From assembly GCF_002939305.1 (NCBI RefSeq), contig NZ_MVDI01000008.1, positions 124,001-188,000 on the forward strand: a stretch of DNA of 64,000 bases. The letters are read 5' to 3'. Within the stretch, counting starts at the first letter, position 1. The number at the start of each line of letters is the position of its first letter. The translations under genes were made by a program, and so were the position numbers. The notes below the pieces were generated by a model, which saw only the letters and a list, made by a program, of their open reading frames with translations, searched no databases and had not been told where the DNA came from. This document shows positions 18,901 through 27,061 of this stretch, one piece after another. The stretch is from Chroococcidiopsis sp. TS-821. Lineage in GTDB: Bacteria > Cyanobacteriota > Cyanobacteriia > Cyanobacteriales > Chroococcidiopsidaceae.

Positions 18901-20449
18901 GTGGACGCTTGCAGAGCTTTCGTTTGACGAATCGCAAACGCTGGGATTTTACAGTTTACTTTATTTAGCGCAAGCTTTGGGACAACACCAAAGTCCGACA
19001 ATTCCAATTCACGTTGTTTCAAGCAATATTCAAGAAGTTATTGGCACTGAGGAGATCCACCCTGCAAAAGCAACTGTACTCGGAGCGTGTCAAGTCATTG
19101 CGCAAGAATACGTTAATCTGACTTGTCGGCATATTGATGTTCTTCCTTCACCAGATATCAACCAAATGATTGCAGAAATGCGATCGCCTGCAACGGAACC
19201 TCAAGTTGCTTATCGCGGCAATTACCGTTGGATTCCTACCTACGAACCGCTGCGTTTAGAAACTGTTGAGCCAGCATTGCGGACTCAAGGCGTGTACCTG
19301 ATTACCGGAGGACTAGGAGAAATCGGCTTAGCCGTTGCCGAATATCTTGCCCACACGGTTCAAGCCAAACTCGTATTAGTTAGCCGTTCACCGCTACCAC
19401 CGCGTCAAGAGTGGGAACGCTGGTGCAAAGATGCACAAGACCCGATATCTGTCAAGCTCCAAAAAATTCAAGCCTTGGAAGCGATCGGCGCTGAAGTTCT
19501 CGTTTTAAGTGCTGACGTTGCCGATGCAACAGAAATGCAAGCTGTCATGACGCGCGTCGAGCAAACCTTCGGTCAAATTCACGGCATTTTTCATACCGCA
19601 GGTGTTGCAGGCGATGGCATCGTTCAACTCAAAACGGCTGAAACTGCGGCTAATGTGATGCGACCGAAAGTGCAAGGTACGCTGGTGCTGAGTCAATATC
19701 AACCGCTTGATTTTCTCGTGCTGTTCTCGTCGTTGAGTGCGATTCAAGGCGGTGTGGGACAAGTTGACTATTGTGCAGCAAACTGCTTTCTCGATGCCTT
19801 TGCGCGATCGCGCGCCCAACAACGCGTCATATCAATTAACTGGGATATGTGGCAAATCGGTATGGGAGCGCAAAAAATTGCTGAACTGCCCGATGCGCTC
19901 AAGCAAGAGCGTTTGGCAGCACTCAAGACAGGGATCGCTCCTCAAGAAGGAATCGAGGCATTACATCGCATTCTCCAAAGTCGTTGCAATCAAGTCATAG
20001 TCTCGCCGAAAGATTGGCAAACCAACCCCAAACAAGAGCGCATTGCAGTTGATACTTCAGTCAATACTGTTGATACACCATCAAATCATGCGCGATCGCT
20101 ACCGACAACTTATATTGCTCCTAGCAACGAAATAGAGCAACAAATAGCGGCACTTTGGCAAGAACAACTCGGAATCGAACGCGTAGGAGTCAACGATAAT
20201 TTCTTCGAGTTAGGCGGACATTCATTACTAGCAGTAAGAATCGTGTCGCGGTTGCGTGAATTATATTCCGTTGATTTGTCACTGCGGGTATTACTTTCAG
20301 AAGCACCTACTGTCGCAGGCTTAGCAAGTGCGATCGCTGCACAATTGCAACCAGATGACTCGGACGAAATGACTCGCCTCCTTGCCGAAATTGAAAATTT
20401 ATCCCTCGATGAAGTGCAAGCGCAGTTGGCATCACAACAGAATTTGTAA
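15959..20449 (+). CDS. Type I PKS module: KS - AT (malonyl) - KR - ACP
   Basis: About 1496 residues from ATG 15959 (MSNQNGLEIAVIGLSGRFPG). The KS has active-site Cys in GTACSSSL (about 168), with His motifs METHGTGT and KTNIGHLD. The AT has GHSIGEY (Ser about 609), and HAFHS indicates malonyl-CoA. A KR follows, with nucleotide-binding GGLGEIG (about 1116), Ser in FSSLSA and Tyr in VDYCAAN. The terminal carrier is FELGGHSLLAVR (Ser about 1422). There is no DH, ER or C-methyltransferase. The module should add two carbons to the thiazoline carboxyl and reduce the ketone to a beta-hydroxy group. It stops 25 bp before the monooxygenase. An upstream GTG (15887) or ATG (15899) would add residues covering the hairpin; these starts are judged less likely. 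Confidence 0.92.
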   Translation: MSNQNGLEIAVIGLSGRFPGSKNIEEFWNNLAAGIELISTFTDDTQPANAIAKVGGVLSDVDQFDAAFFGFNPREAEAMDPQHRLFLECAWEALENAGYSTDADKSIGVFAGVGMGTYLLYNLSPNQEFMASRGFLQTLVGVDKDYLPTRVSYKLNLTGPSISVGTACSSSLVAVHLACQSLLSGECDMALAAGVAVKVPQNELTLSPDEIASPDGHCRAFDCRANGTVGGNGVGVVVLKRLEDAIADRDCIYAVIKGSAINNDGALKVGYTAPSEAGQTRAIRTAQMIAEVEPETISYMETHGTGTTLGDPIEIAAMTQAFRESTNQKQFCAIGSVKTNIGHLDAAAGIAGLIKTILALYHQQIPPSLNFETPNPQINFAESPFYVNTQLREWKSNGNPRRAGVSSFGFGGTNAHVVLEEAPVLPKQTTQGYQLLTLSAKTATALTQATLNLRDRLRQSPEINLADVAYTLQIGRRSFDYRRMVVAQTVEEAIQALDDPQRIVTGYTQASDRAVIFMFPGQGSQYVNMARELYNSEPLFQAECDRQFAILAQHNIDLRQVIYPTTAEAQTTQLGQTAFTQPALFVIEYALAKLWMSWGVQPRAMIGHSIGEYVAACLAGVFSLEDALKLVAVRGQLMQQQPPGAMLAVHLSALDVQPFLHASLSLAASNSPHLCVVSGTIEAIQNLKRELTAKKIESRLLHTSHAFHSAMMESVVTPFLKQFESIRLNPPQIPFISNVTGTWIAATAANPQYWAQHLRQTVQFSQGIAELLNLPDPIFLEVGPGSTLSTLTKQQAAQSVFASLPHPKAQSGDCATRSTGGDREFLLQTVGKLWLEGVAIDWASFYARQQRHRVPLPTYPFERQRYWIEPPQASSSSAVATRKTDIADWFYIPSWKRSPIPQIINNKQKQCWLIFADRNNVATAIAQRLQQQEHQVILVYAGESYSHHDNVYTLHPGDREHYQTLIQEVLARDEAPIIAHLWTLAELSFDESQTLGFYSLLYLAQALGQHQSPTIPIHVVSSNIQEVIGTEEIHPAKATVLGACQVIAQEYVNLTCRHIDVLPSPDINQMIAEMRSPATEPQVAYRGNYRWIPTYEPLRLETVEPALRTQGVYLITGGLGEIGLAVAEYLAHTVQAKLVLVSRSPLPPRQEWERWCKDAQDPISVKLQKIQALEAIGAEVLVLSADVADATEMQAVMTRVEQTFGQIHGIFHTAGVAGDGIVQLKTAETAANVMRPKVQGTLVLSQYQPLDFLVLFSSLSAIQGGVGQVDYCAANCFLDAFARSRAQQRVISINWDMWQIGMGAQKIAELPDALKQERLAALKTGIAPQEGIEALHRILQSRCNQVIVSPKDWQTNPKQERIAVDTSVNTVDTPSNHARSLPTTYIAPSNEIEQQIAALWQEQLGIERVGVNDNFFELGGHSLLAVRIVSRLRELYSVDLSLRVLLSEAPTVAGLASAIAAQLQPDDSDEMTRLLAEIENLSLDEVQAQLASQQNL

Positions 20450-20474
20450 ACAAATTACCCACGATCAATTACCC

Positions 20475-21701
20475 ATGAAATTCAGTTTGTTTTATTTTTC
20501 TGGTGATGGTTCGACCACCGACAACAACAAATATCGTTTGTTGATCGAAGGCGCAAAGTTTGCCGATCGCCACGATTTTGCTGGAATTTGGATTCCCGAA
20601 CGCCATTTTGATGCCTTTGGCGGTTTGTATCCAAATCCGGCGGTAGCAGGCGCAGCGATCGCGATGGTGACGAAACGCATTCAAATTCGTTCGGGTAGCG
20701 TTGTCATGCCATTACAAGATCCCTTGCGCGTTGCCGAAGAATGGTCAATGGTTGATAATCTTTCGCAAGGTCGCGTTAGCCTTTCGTTTGCACCAGGTTG
20801 GCATCCGAATGATTTCGTTCTTTATCCAGAAAAGTACGCGCGCAAAAAAGAAATCATGTGGCGCGATATCCAAGTTGTGCAGCAGTTGTGGCAAGGAAAC
20901 GCGATCGCCCGCACAGGTGGTAATGGCAAATATGTCAATATTCACACCTTTCCCAAGCCGATCCAATCTCGCCTTCCAATTTGGATTACGTCATTATCCG
21001 ACGAAACATTTGTGGAAGCAGGTAAAATCGGTGCGAACATTCTCACCTCACCACTGTACCAAAGCCTCGACGAAATCTTAAACAAAGTATCGCTGTATCG
21101 GCGATCGCTCGCGCAACACGGTCGCGATCCGCAGCAGGGTAAAGTTGCATTGATGATTCATACATTTATTGGCAGCGATATTAATGTTGTCAAAGCAAAG
21201 GTGAAACAACCTTTTAAAAATTACTTGAAAACGCATTTCGACCTGGTTGTCAAATCGGCTGGCGACTTGCGATTTTCGATCGATCCGGAAACGCTGACGG
21301 CGCAAGATCTCGACGATCTACTCGAATTTAGCTTCGAGAGTTACTTTAACGGCAAAGTCTTGATGGGAACTCCTGAATATTGCCGCAAGATGATTGATAA
21401 TCTGCAACACGCTGGCGTCGATGAAATTGCAGCGCTGATTGACTTCGGTGTCGATTTTGACTCAGTGATGGAAAGTCTTCAGGCATTGCAAAGTATCAAG
21501 CATCATTATGATTCAAGTTCGGCGGATTATGTAGCAGAGGGGCAGAGGAGCAGAGGAGCAGAGGAGCAGAGGAGCAGAGGAGCAGAGGAGCAGAGGGGCA
21601 GAGGAGCAGAGGGGCAGAGGGGCAGAGGAGCAGAGGAGCAGAGGGGCAGAGGAGCAGAGGAGAATAGGGAATTACAGATTACTATAGATGTCTCTTCATA
21701 G
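20475..21701 (+). CDS. Luciferase-like FMN monooxygenase (natural-product LLM/MupA type) with repeat-encoded tail
   Basis: About 408 residues. It begins MKFSLFYFSGDGS and contains the flavin-dependent TIM-barrel features of the secondary-metabolite LLM group: GIWIPERHFDAFGG, GSVVMPLQDPLRVAEEWSMVDNLS-type motifs, FAPGWHPNDF, and TPEYCRKMIDNL near the C-terminus. Relatives occur as free proteins or domains in NRPS/PKS lines, where they hydroxylate carrier-bound chains; the exact reaction here is unknown. It sits between the PKS and NRPS 2 with a 25-bp gap upstream. ATG 20475 is used; the longer frame would overlap the PKS. After about residue 352 the frame runs through a GCAGAGG repeat and encodes a low-complexity RGAEEQ-like tail, evidently an acquired C-terminal extension. 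Confidence 0.88.
   Translation: MKFSLFYFSGDGSTTDNNKYRLLIEGAKFADRHDFAGIWIPERHFDAFGGLYPNPAVAGAAIAMVTKRIQIRSGSVVMPLQDPLRVAEEWSMVDNLSQGRVSLSFAPGWHPNDFVLYPEKYARKKEIMWRDIQVVQQLWQGNAIARTGGNGKYVNIHTFPKPIQSRLPIWITSLSDETFVEAGKIGANILTSPLYQSLDEILNKVSLYRRSLAQHGRDPQQGKVALMIHTFIGSDINVVKAKVKQPFKNYLKTHFDLVVKSAGDLRFSIDPETLTAQDLDDLLEFSFESYFNGKVLMGTPEYCRKMIDNLQHAGVDEIAALIDFGVDFDSVMESLQALQSIKHHYDSSSADYVAEGQRSRGAEEQRSRGAEEQRGRGAEGQRGRGAEEQRGRGAEENRELQITIDVSS
21534..21666. repeat. GCAGAGG tandem repeat inside a coding region
   Basis: About 130 bp of GCAGAGG units read in the LLM frame as Gln-Arg-Ser/Gly-Arg-Gly-Ala-Glu-Glu blocks. The unit is the same as in the intergenic copies and ends in GGAGAATAGGGAATTAC before the stop codon 35 bp later. 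Confidence 0.92.
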
Positions 21702-21753
21702 AGTCAAAAACGCGGGTTTAGTCATGCATATCGGTAAAAGGAATCGCTAATCG

Positions 21754-24700
21754 ATGAATCATTCGCAACGAATTGCGGCACTTTCTCCAGAACAGCAGGC
21801 ATTACTTCGGCTGCGACTGCAACAACAATCCTCACAACGCTTAACAATACCAAAATGCAATCGACACGCGCCGCTTGCTATATCTTTTGCGCAGCAACGG
21901 ATGTGGTTTCAAGACCAGTTGAGCATTAAAAGTGCAGTTTCTAATAATATCTCGATCGCTTTAAAAATCACAGGTTCGCTTCAGGTCAATGCTTTAGCGC
22001 AGAGTCTGCGGGAAATTCTTCAGCGTCATGAAAGTCTGCGGACTACCATCCAAACGGTTGGTGGAGAACTAACTCAGGTAATTTTACCTCTTGACAAATG
22101 GGAGTTACCTGTGCATGACTTGCGCTTAGAAAGAGAGGGCGATCGCGAACAACGATTAGTGACAAAACAGGCTTGCACTCCTTTTAATTTAGAAACCGAT
22201 CTGTTGCTGCGCGCGACACTACTGCAACTCGCTGATGCAGAATACGTTTTACTATTAACAATGCATCACATCGCAGTCGATGCTTGGTCATTGGGGATCT
22301 TTTTTCGCGAACTGAGTGCGCTTTATAAGGCGTTTTCCCGCAATCAACCTTCCCCGCTAACAGCATTACCGATTCAATATGCTGATTTTGCAGCTTGGCA
22401 ACGGCAATCTTTACAAGGTAGTCTTCTTGAAGACTTAGCGTACTGGAAGCAGAAACTACACAATGCTCCTGATTTATTGCAACTTCCGTGCGATCGCCCG
22501 CGCCCTGCGGTTCAATCTTTTGCTGGGAAAACTCTATCATTTCACATCTCGCAGTCTATAACCACAGCACTCAAGCAGCTATCGCAAGCCTCAGGTGCAA
22601 CTTTATTTATGACGCTGCTAGCAGCCTTGCAAACTTTACTGTTTCGCTACACAAATCAAGACGATATTCTTGTCGGTTCGCCCATCGCAAATCGTCACCA
22701 CCCTGAAACCGAGAACTTAATCGGGTGTTTCATCAATACTCTCGTGTTGCGGACGAACTTATCAGGAAATCCTACTTTTCTAGAATTACTTCAGCGCGTG
22801 CGAGAAACTGTACTGGAGGCTTTGGCGCACCAAACCTTACCTTTTGAAAAGTTAGTCGATGAATTACAACTAGCGCGTTCCTTAAGCTACGCCCCGTTAT
22901 TTCAGGTGATGCTTGTTCTGCAAAATGCGTTTTCGATTGAGAATATCGAGTTACCAGGTTTGAGCGTCGAACATTCGCGCATTGATAATCACACAGCCCA
23001 GTTTGATTTAACTTTTCACCTTGTCGAGTCCGACTCTGGACTAATTGGCAAACTAGAGTACAACACCGATTTATTTGATGAATCGACGATTGTTCGTCTG
23101 CTAGAACATTTTCAAATTCTCCTGACAGGAATTGTCACTAATCCTCATCAAACGCTGTCTGCACTACCATTACTGACTTTGGCAGAACAACAGCAGTTAC
23201 GCGCGTGGAATCAAACAACAACGCCTTGTTCTGATAGGTGTATTCACGAACTCTTCACCGCCCAAGCTGAGAAAACACCGGATGCGATCGCACTCATCAG
23301 TGGTGACGAACAACTTACCTACCGCGAACTCAATCACCGCGCGAATCAACTCGCCCGCTATCTGCAAAAATTGGGCGTTAAACCAGAATCTCTCGTATGT
23401 CTGTGCGTTGAGCGTTCAATTTCCACGATCGTGGGATTGTTAGGCATTCTCAAAGCTGGAGGCGCGTATCTTCCGCTCGATCCGACTTATCCACAGCAAC
23501 GCCTGGAGTTTATTTTATCGGATGCTCCAGTGTCGGTGTTACTAACGCAGGAATCGCTGGCAACAAAACTGCCAAAAATTGCTGCAACGGTTTTTCTCGA
23601 CACCGATTGGGAAAAAATTGCGTTAGAAGACACCACGAATGTCACGCCTGCGGTTGTCAACCATAACTTGGCTTATGTCATTTACACGTCAGGTTCCACC
23701 GGACAACCCAAAGGAGTGATGGTTGAACATCGATCGTTAGTAAACTACACCTTAGCAGCAGTTAGAGAATATGAAATCTGTGCCCGCGATCGCATTCTCC
23801 AATTTGCTTCAATTAGTTTTGATGCTGCGGCGGAAGAAATCTTTCCTTGTTTGACGCAAGGCGCAACGTTGATTTTGCGCACCGATACGATGCTAAGTGC
23901 GATCGCAGGTTTTTTGAAAACTTGTGAAGATTGGCAATTGACAGTTCTCGATCTACCGACTGCATTTTGGCATCAGATGGTGACAGAAATGGCAACCCAA
24001 AATTTGCTGTTACCCGATTGCGTGCGTCTTGTAATTATTGGTGGCGAACAAGCAGCGCGCGATCGCTTTATGCTTTGGCAAAAACACGTTGATGCGCGCG
24101 TTCGTCTTGTAAATAGCTATGGACCTACTGAAGCAACAATTGTAACGACAACAGTTGATTTATCCGAACTAGCAAGCGATAACTCTGCGCTACCTATTGG
24201 TAAACCTGTCAGTAATACAAAAGTCTATATTCTTGACTCGTCTCTACAGCCTACCCCGATTGGAGTTCCAGGAGAATTATACATTGGCGGACTTGGGGTC
24301 GCTAGAGGTTATCACAACCGACCTGATTTGACAGCACAAGCATTTATTGCCGATCCTTTTAGCGAAATTCCAGGTGCAAGACTATATAAAACTGGCGATC
24401 GCGCGCGTTGGCGCAAGGATGGAAATATTGAGTATTTAGGACGCATCGATCGTCAAGTGAAAGTACGCGGTTTCCGCATTGAACTCGGCGAAATTGAAGC
24501 TTTACTTGCTCAACATCCTGATGTCCGCGAATGCATCGTCGTCGATCGCGAAGAGACAACGGGGAATAAGCAGTTAGTCGCCTATATTGTTCCCGCATGC
24601 AGTACCTTGACTACGTTAGACCTACGGCGGTTTTTGGAAAAGCGATTGCCTAAGTATATGGTGCCTGCAACATTTATGTTGTTGGATACCTTACCGCTAA

Positions 24701-26361
24701 ACTCTCATGGCAAAATAGACCGTCAAGCACTTCCTATTCCTGATGGTGTCACTGTAACCGCAGCGTTTGTTGCACCGCGTACAGACACTGAAGTTGCGAT
24801 CGCTCAAATTTTTCGGGAGATTCTGAACATTCCGCAGGTAGGGATTGCAGATGATTTCTTTGAATTAGGAGGACATTCATTACTTGCAACAAAGCTAATT
24901 GCTCAGCTATCACGAGTTTTTCAGGTAGAATTATCAATTGTCGATCTTTTTGAGTCTCCCACCGTTGCCGGTTTAGCTGAGCGCGTTGTCAATCAAACCA
25001 AGCCTCACGCAACAGACTTCTTTCTAGTAGAGCGATCGCCACAAACACCCGTACCACTCTCGTTTTCGCAGCAGTACCTTTGGCACGTTCATCACGCCAG
25101 CACTACAGGTGCAGTACTCAATAGTTCAATTATCATCCGCATTCAAGACTCGCTTTCACCCGCAGTCGTAGAGCGAAGTTTGAATGAAATTGTACGACGT
25201 CACGAAATTTTGCGGACTGTTTTTAGTGTCGTTGACGGTCAACCAATGCAAGTTGTTTTACCCGCGCTGCATTTACCATTAGTCTATGCTGATCTAGAAC
25301 ATTTGGCTCCTGAAGTCCGCGAATCAGCAGCATTCGACTTAGCAATCAACGTTGCGCAACCTGCTTTTGATTTAAGCGCCCCTTTAATGCGAACGGCGTT
25401 GTATCGACTGAGTGCGTGCGAACACTGGTTATTGGTGACAATGCACCACCTCATTACCGATGGTTGGTCTTTTCATTTACTTTTACAAGAGTTACATACC
25501 CTAATTCAAGCCTTCTCTGGCAATTTACCTTCACCGCTTCCAGAAGTATCGCTGCAATACGCGGACTTTGCCTTGTGGCAAAAGCAAGTTTATAACGAAA
25601 ATGCGATCGCACAGCAACTGCAATATTGGCAACGCAAATTAGTTGATGAGCATATACCTCAAGCTCAGTACAATTCTTCTGCGATCAAGAGTAAGCAGGC
25701 TAAACGCTATTTCACGTCTATTTCTGAAACACTCGTTGACTCAGTTAAGGCTTTGAGTCGTTCGCTGCAAGTGACAAGTTTTGTTGTTTTACTCGCCGCT
25801 TTAAAACTCGCTTTAGCAGTCTGGAGTGGAAGACGCGAGGTATGGATTGCGACAACGATCGGCAACCGTACTGTGCCCGAAACCGAAGGAATGCTAGGCT
25901 GCTTTATCAACGATGTGATTTTGCGATCGCAGTTTCTACCAGAACAAACAGGATCGACTGTCATCAAACAACTGCAAGCCGACCTCAACGAAGCGATTGC
26001 GCATAAAGAAGTACCGTTAGAATGGGTGATTGCTCAAACGCGGCGATCGCGCCCTGTTAACTTGATGGCAAGTATCACAATTACAGCTTCCGATGCAGGT
26101 ATTAAACGCATCCCTCATTGGGAAATCGTGCAAGTGCAGCAAGGGGATGATATTCCTTCCGAACTTTATGACGAAGACATTCCCCTCGAACTTTATGTCG
26201 AACTATCGAACACAATAAAAATAGGAGCAAACTACAGCATTGAGCAATACACAGTAACACGCATTGAACAACTCTTTGCTATCTATCAAGATATCTTAAC
26301 CAAGCTTACTATTCCTGAGATCGCGCTTTCACAATTACTTCCCACTAACCCTAGCTTATAA
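21754..26361 (+). CDS. NRPS module 2: C - A - PCP - terminal C, no thioesterase
   Basis: A 1535-residue synthetase. The first condensation domain has HHIAVDAWS (about 171-179). The A domain (about 500-1000) has YTSGSTGQPKG, YGPTEAT, KTGDRARW and HGKIDRQ. The eye-read selectivity code is D-A-E-D-I-G-S-I-V-K; two acidic pocket residues hint at an amine-bearing substrate, but I cannot name it. The carrier is FELGGHSLLATK (Ser 1042). A second, C-terminal condensation domain has HHLITDGWS (about 1231-1239) and then the protein stops. With no thioesterase or reductase in the window, this last C domain probably releases the chain by condensation with a free amine or alcohol. AAAGGAA lies 9 bp upstream of the ATG. 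Confidence 0.92.
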   Translation: MNHSQRIAALSPEQQALLRLRLQQQSSQRLTIPKCNRHAPLAISFAQQRMWFQDQLSIKSAVSNNISIALKITGSLQVNALAQSLREILQRHESLRTTIQTVGGELTQVILPLDKWELPVHDLRLEREGDREQRLVTKQACTPFNLETDLLLRATLLQLADAEYVLLLTMHHIAVDAWSLGIFFRELSALYKAFSRNQPSPLTALPIQYADFAAWQRQSLQGSLLEDLAYWKQKLHNAPDLLQLPCDRPRPAVQSFAGKTLSFHISQSITTALKQLSQASGATLFMTLLAALQTLLFRYTNQDDILVGSPIANRHHPETENLIGCFINTLVLRTNLSGNPTFLELLQRVRETVLEALAHQTLPFEKLVDELQLARSLSYAPLFQVMLVLQNAFSIENIELPGLSVEHSRIDNHTAQFDLTFHLVESDSGLIGKLEYNTDLFDESTIVRLLEHFQILLTGIVTNPHQTLSALPLLTLAEQQQLRAWNQTTTPCSDRCIHELFTAQAEKTPDAIALISGDEQLTYRELNHRANQLARYLQKLGVKPESLVCLCVERSISTIVGLLGILKAGGAYLPLDPTYPQQRLEFILSDAPVSVLLTQESLATKLPKIAATVFLDTDWEKIALEDTTNVTPAVVNHNLAYVIYTSGSTGQPKGVMVEHRSLVNYTLAAVREYEICARDRILQFASISFDAAAEEIFPCLTQGATLILRTDTMLSAIAGFLKTCEDWQLTVLDLPTAFWHQMVTEMATQNLLLPDCVRLVIIGGEQAARDRFMLWQKHVDARVRLVNSYGPTEATIVTTTVDLSELASDNSALPIGKPVSNTKVYILDSSLQPTPIGVPGELYIGGLGVARGYHNRPDLTAQAFIADPFSEIPGARLYKTGDRARWRKDGNIEYLGRIDRQVKVRGFRIELGEIEALLAQHPDVRECIVVDREETTGNKQLVAYIVPACSTLTTLDLRRFLEKRLPKYMVPATFMLLDTLPLNSHGKIDRQALPIPDGVTVTAAFVAPRTDTEVAIAQIFREILNIPQVGIADDFFELGGHSLLATKLIAQLSRVFQVELSIVDLFESPTVAGLAERVVNQTKPHATDFFLVERSPQTPVPLSFSQQYLWHVHHASTTGAVLNSSIIIRIQDSLSPAVVERSLNEIVRRHEILRTVFSVVDGQPMQVVLPALHLPLVYADLEHLAPEVRESAAFDLAINVAQPAFDLSAPLMRTALYRLSACEHWLLVTMHHLITDGWSFHLLLQELHTLIQAFSGNLPSPLPEVSLQYADFALWQKQVYNENAIAQQLQYWQRKLVDEHIPQAQYNSSAIKSKQAKRYFTSISETLVDSVKALSRSLQVTSFVVLLAALKLALAVWSGRREVWIATTIGNRTVPETEGMLGCFINDVILRSQFLPEQTGSTVIKQLQADLNEAIAHKEVPLEWVIAQTRRSRPVNLMASITITASDAGIKRIPHWEIVQVQQGDDIPSELYDEDIPLELYVELSNTIKIGANYSIEQYTVTRIEQLFAIYQDILTKLTIPEIALSQLLPTNPSL

Positions 26362-26389
26362 TACCGTGTTGCTTTAAAGTTTCTACAAA

Positions 26390-26478
26390 TAGGGAGCAGA
26401 GGAAGCAGAGGAAGCAGAGGAAGCAGAGGAAGCAGAGGGGCAGAGGAAGCAGAGGAGCAGAGGAAGCAGAGGAGAAAT
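26390..26478. repeat. GCAGAGG tandem repeat array
   Basis: Tandem GCAGAGGAA units ending in GGAGAAATTAATTG, directly downstream of NRPS 2. The rest of the 325-bp gap (26362-26686) is AT-rich with no other feature seen. Confidence 0.9.
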
Positions 26479-26686
26479 TAATTGTAGTTCTTATTTAGAG
26501 AAATAGTATCAAGTGCTTCTCTGAGTGTGCTGCCGCGTACACTTAGTTTCTATAGCTCCGAAGGGAGTCAGAAGGCGTCTGCGTTTCTGTCTGCGAGTAG
26601 ATGTTTGTAAATTGCTGTATTTTGTATCTTAAGCTACAGAAATATATAATTGAATTTGAAAAGCAAACGTCTTTCGAGGGACATTC

Positions 26687-27055
26687 ATGGCAGTACTCTA
26701 CAAAGATTCTTCGCACGGAGATAGACACCTAGAAAGCATGATGGCTTCCTTAGCGCATCGTCTAGAAGTTGCTAAAGCGACAAACAATAGTCAACTTGCG
26801 AGGCTATTAGAGTGCGAAGCGCAGCAATTGACAATTGCTGATACATCAAGTCAGCGATTCAAGTTAAATGCGTGGTTGCAAAGCATAAAACAAAGGGTTG
26901 CAGCGTTGTTTACTCATTCAACGCCGCGAGTACATGAATTTGTCAATGGTAGCGATCGCTGGTGGTACACCATCAACCCGCGCACAGGTGAATTTGTCTA
27001 TGCAGATTCTGAAGCTGAACTGCGTTTATGGATTAAAGATTGCACTCACTCATAG
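26687..27055 (+). CDS. Small conserved cyanobacterial protein of unknown function
   Basis: 122 residues, soluble, with an N-terminal helical half (MASLAHRLEVAKATNNSQLARLLECEAQQL) and a compact C-terminal motif, RWWYTINPRTGEFVYADSEAELRLWI. The C-terminal motif looks like one I associate with conserved cyanobacterial hypothetical proteins; no function is known to me. A good GAGGG lies 7 bp before the ATG. Its stop is only 6 bp from the stop of the convergent RND pump gene, leaving little room for a terminator. It is probably unrelated to the siderophore genes. Confidence 0.75.
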   Translation: MAVLYKDSSHGDRHLESMMASLAHRLEVAKATNNSQLARLLECEAQQLTIADTSSQRFKLNAWLQSIKQRVAALFTHSTPRVHEFVNGSDRWWYTINPRTGEFVYADSEAELRLWIKDCTHS

Positions 27056-27061
27056 TAAAAA

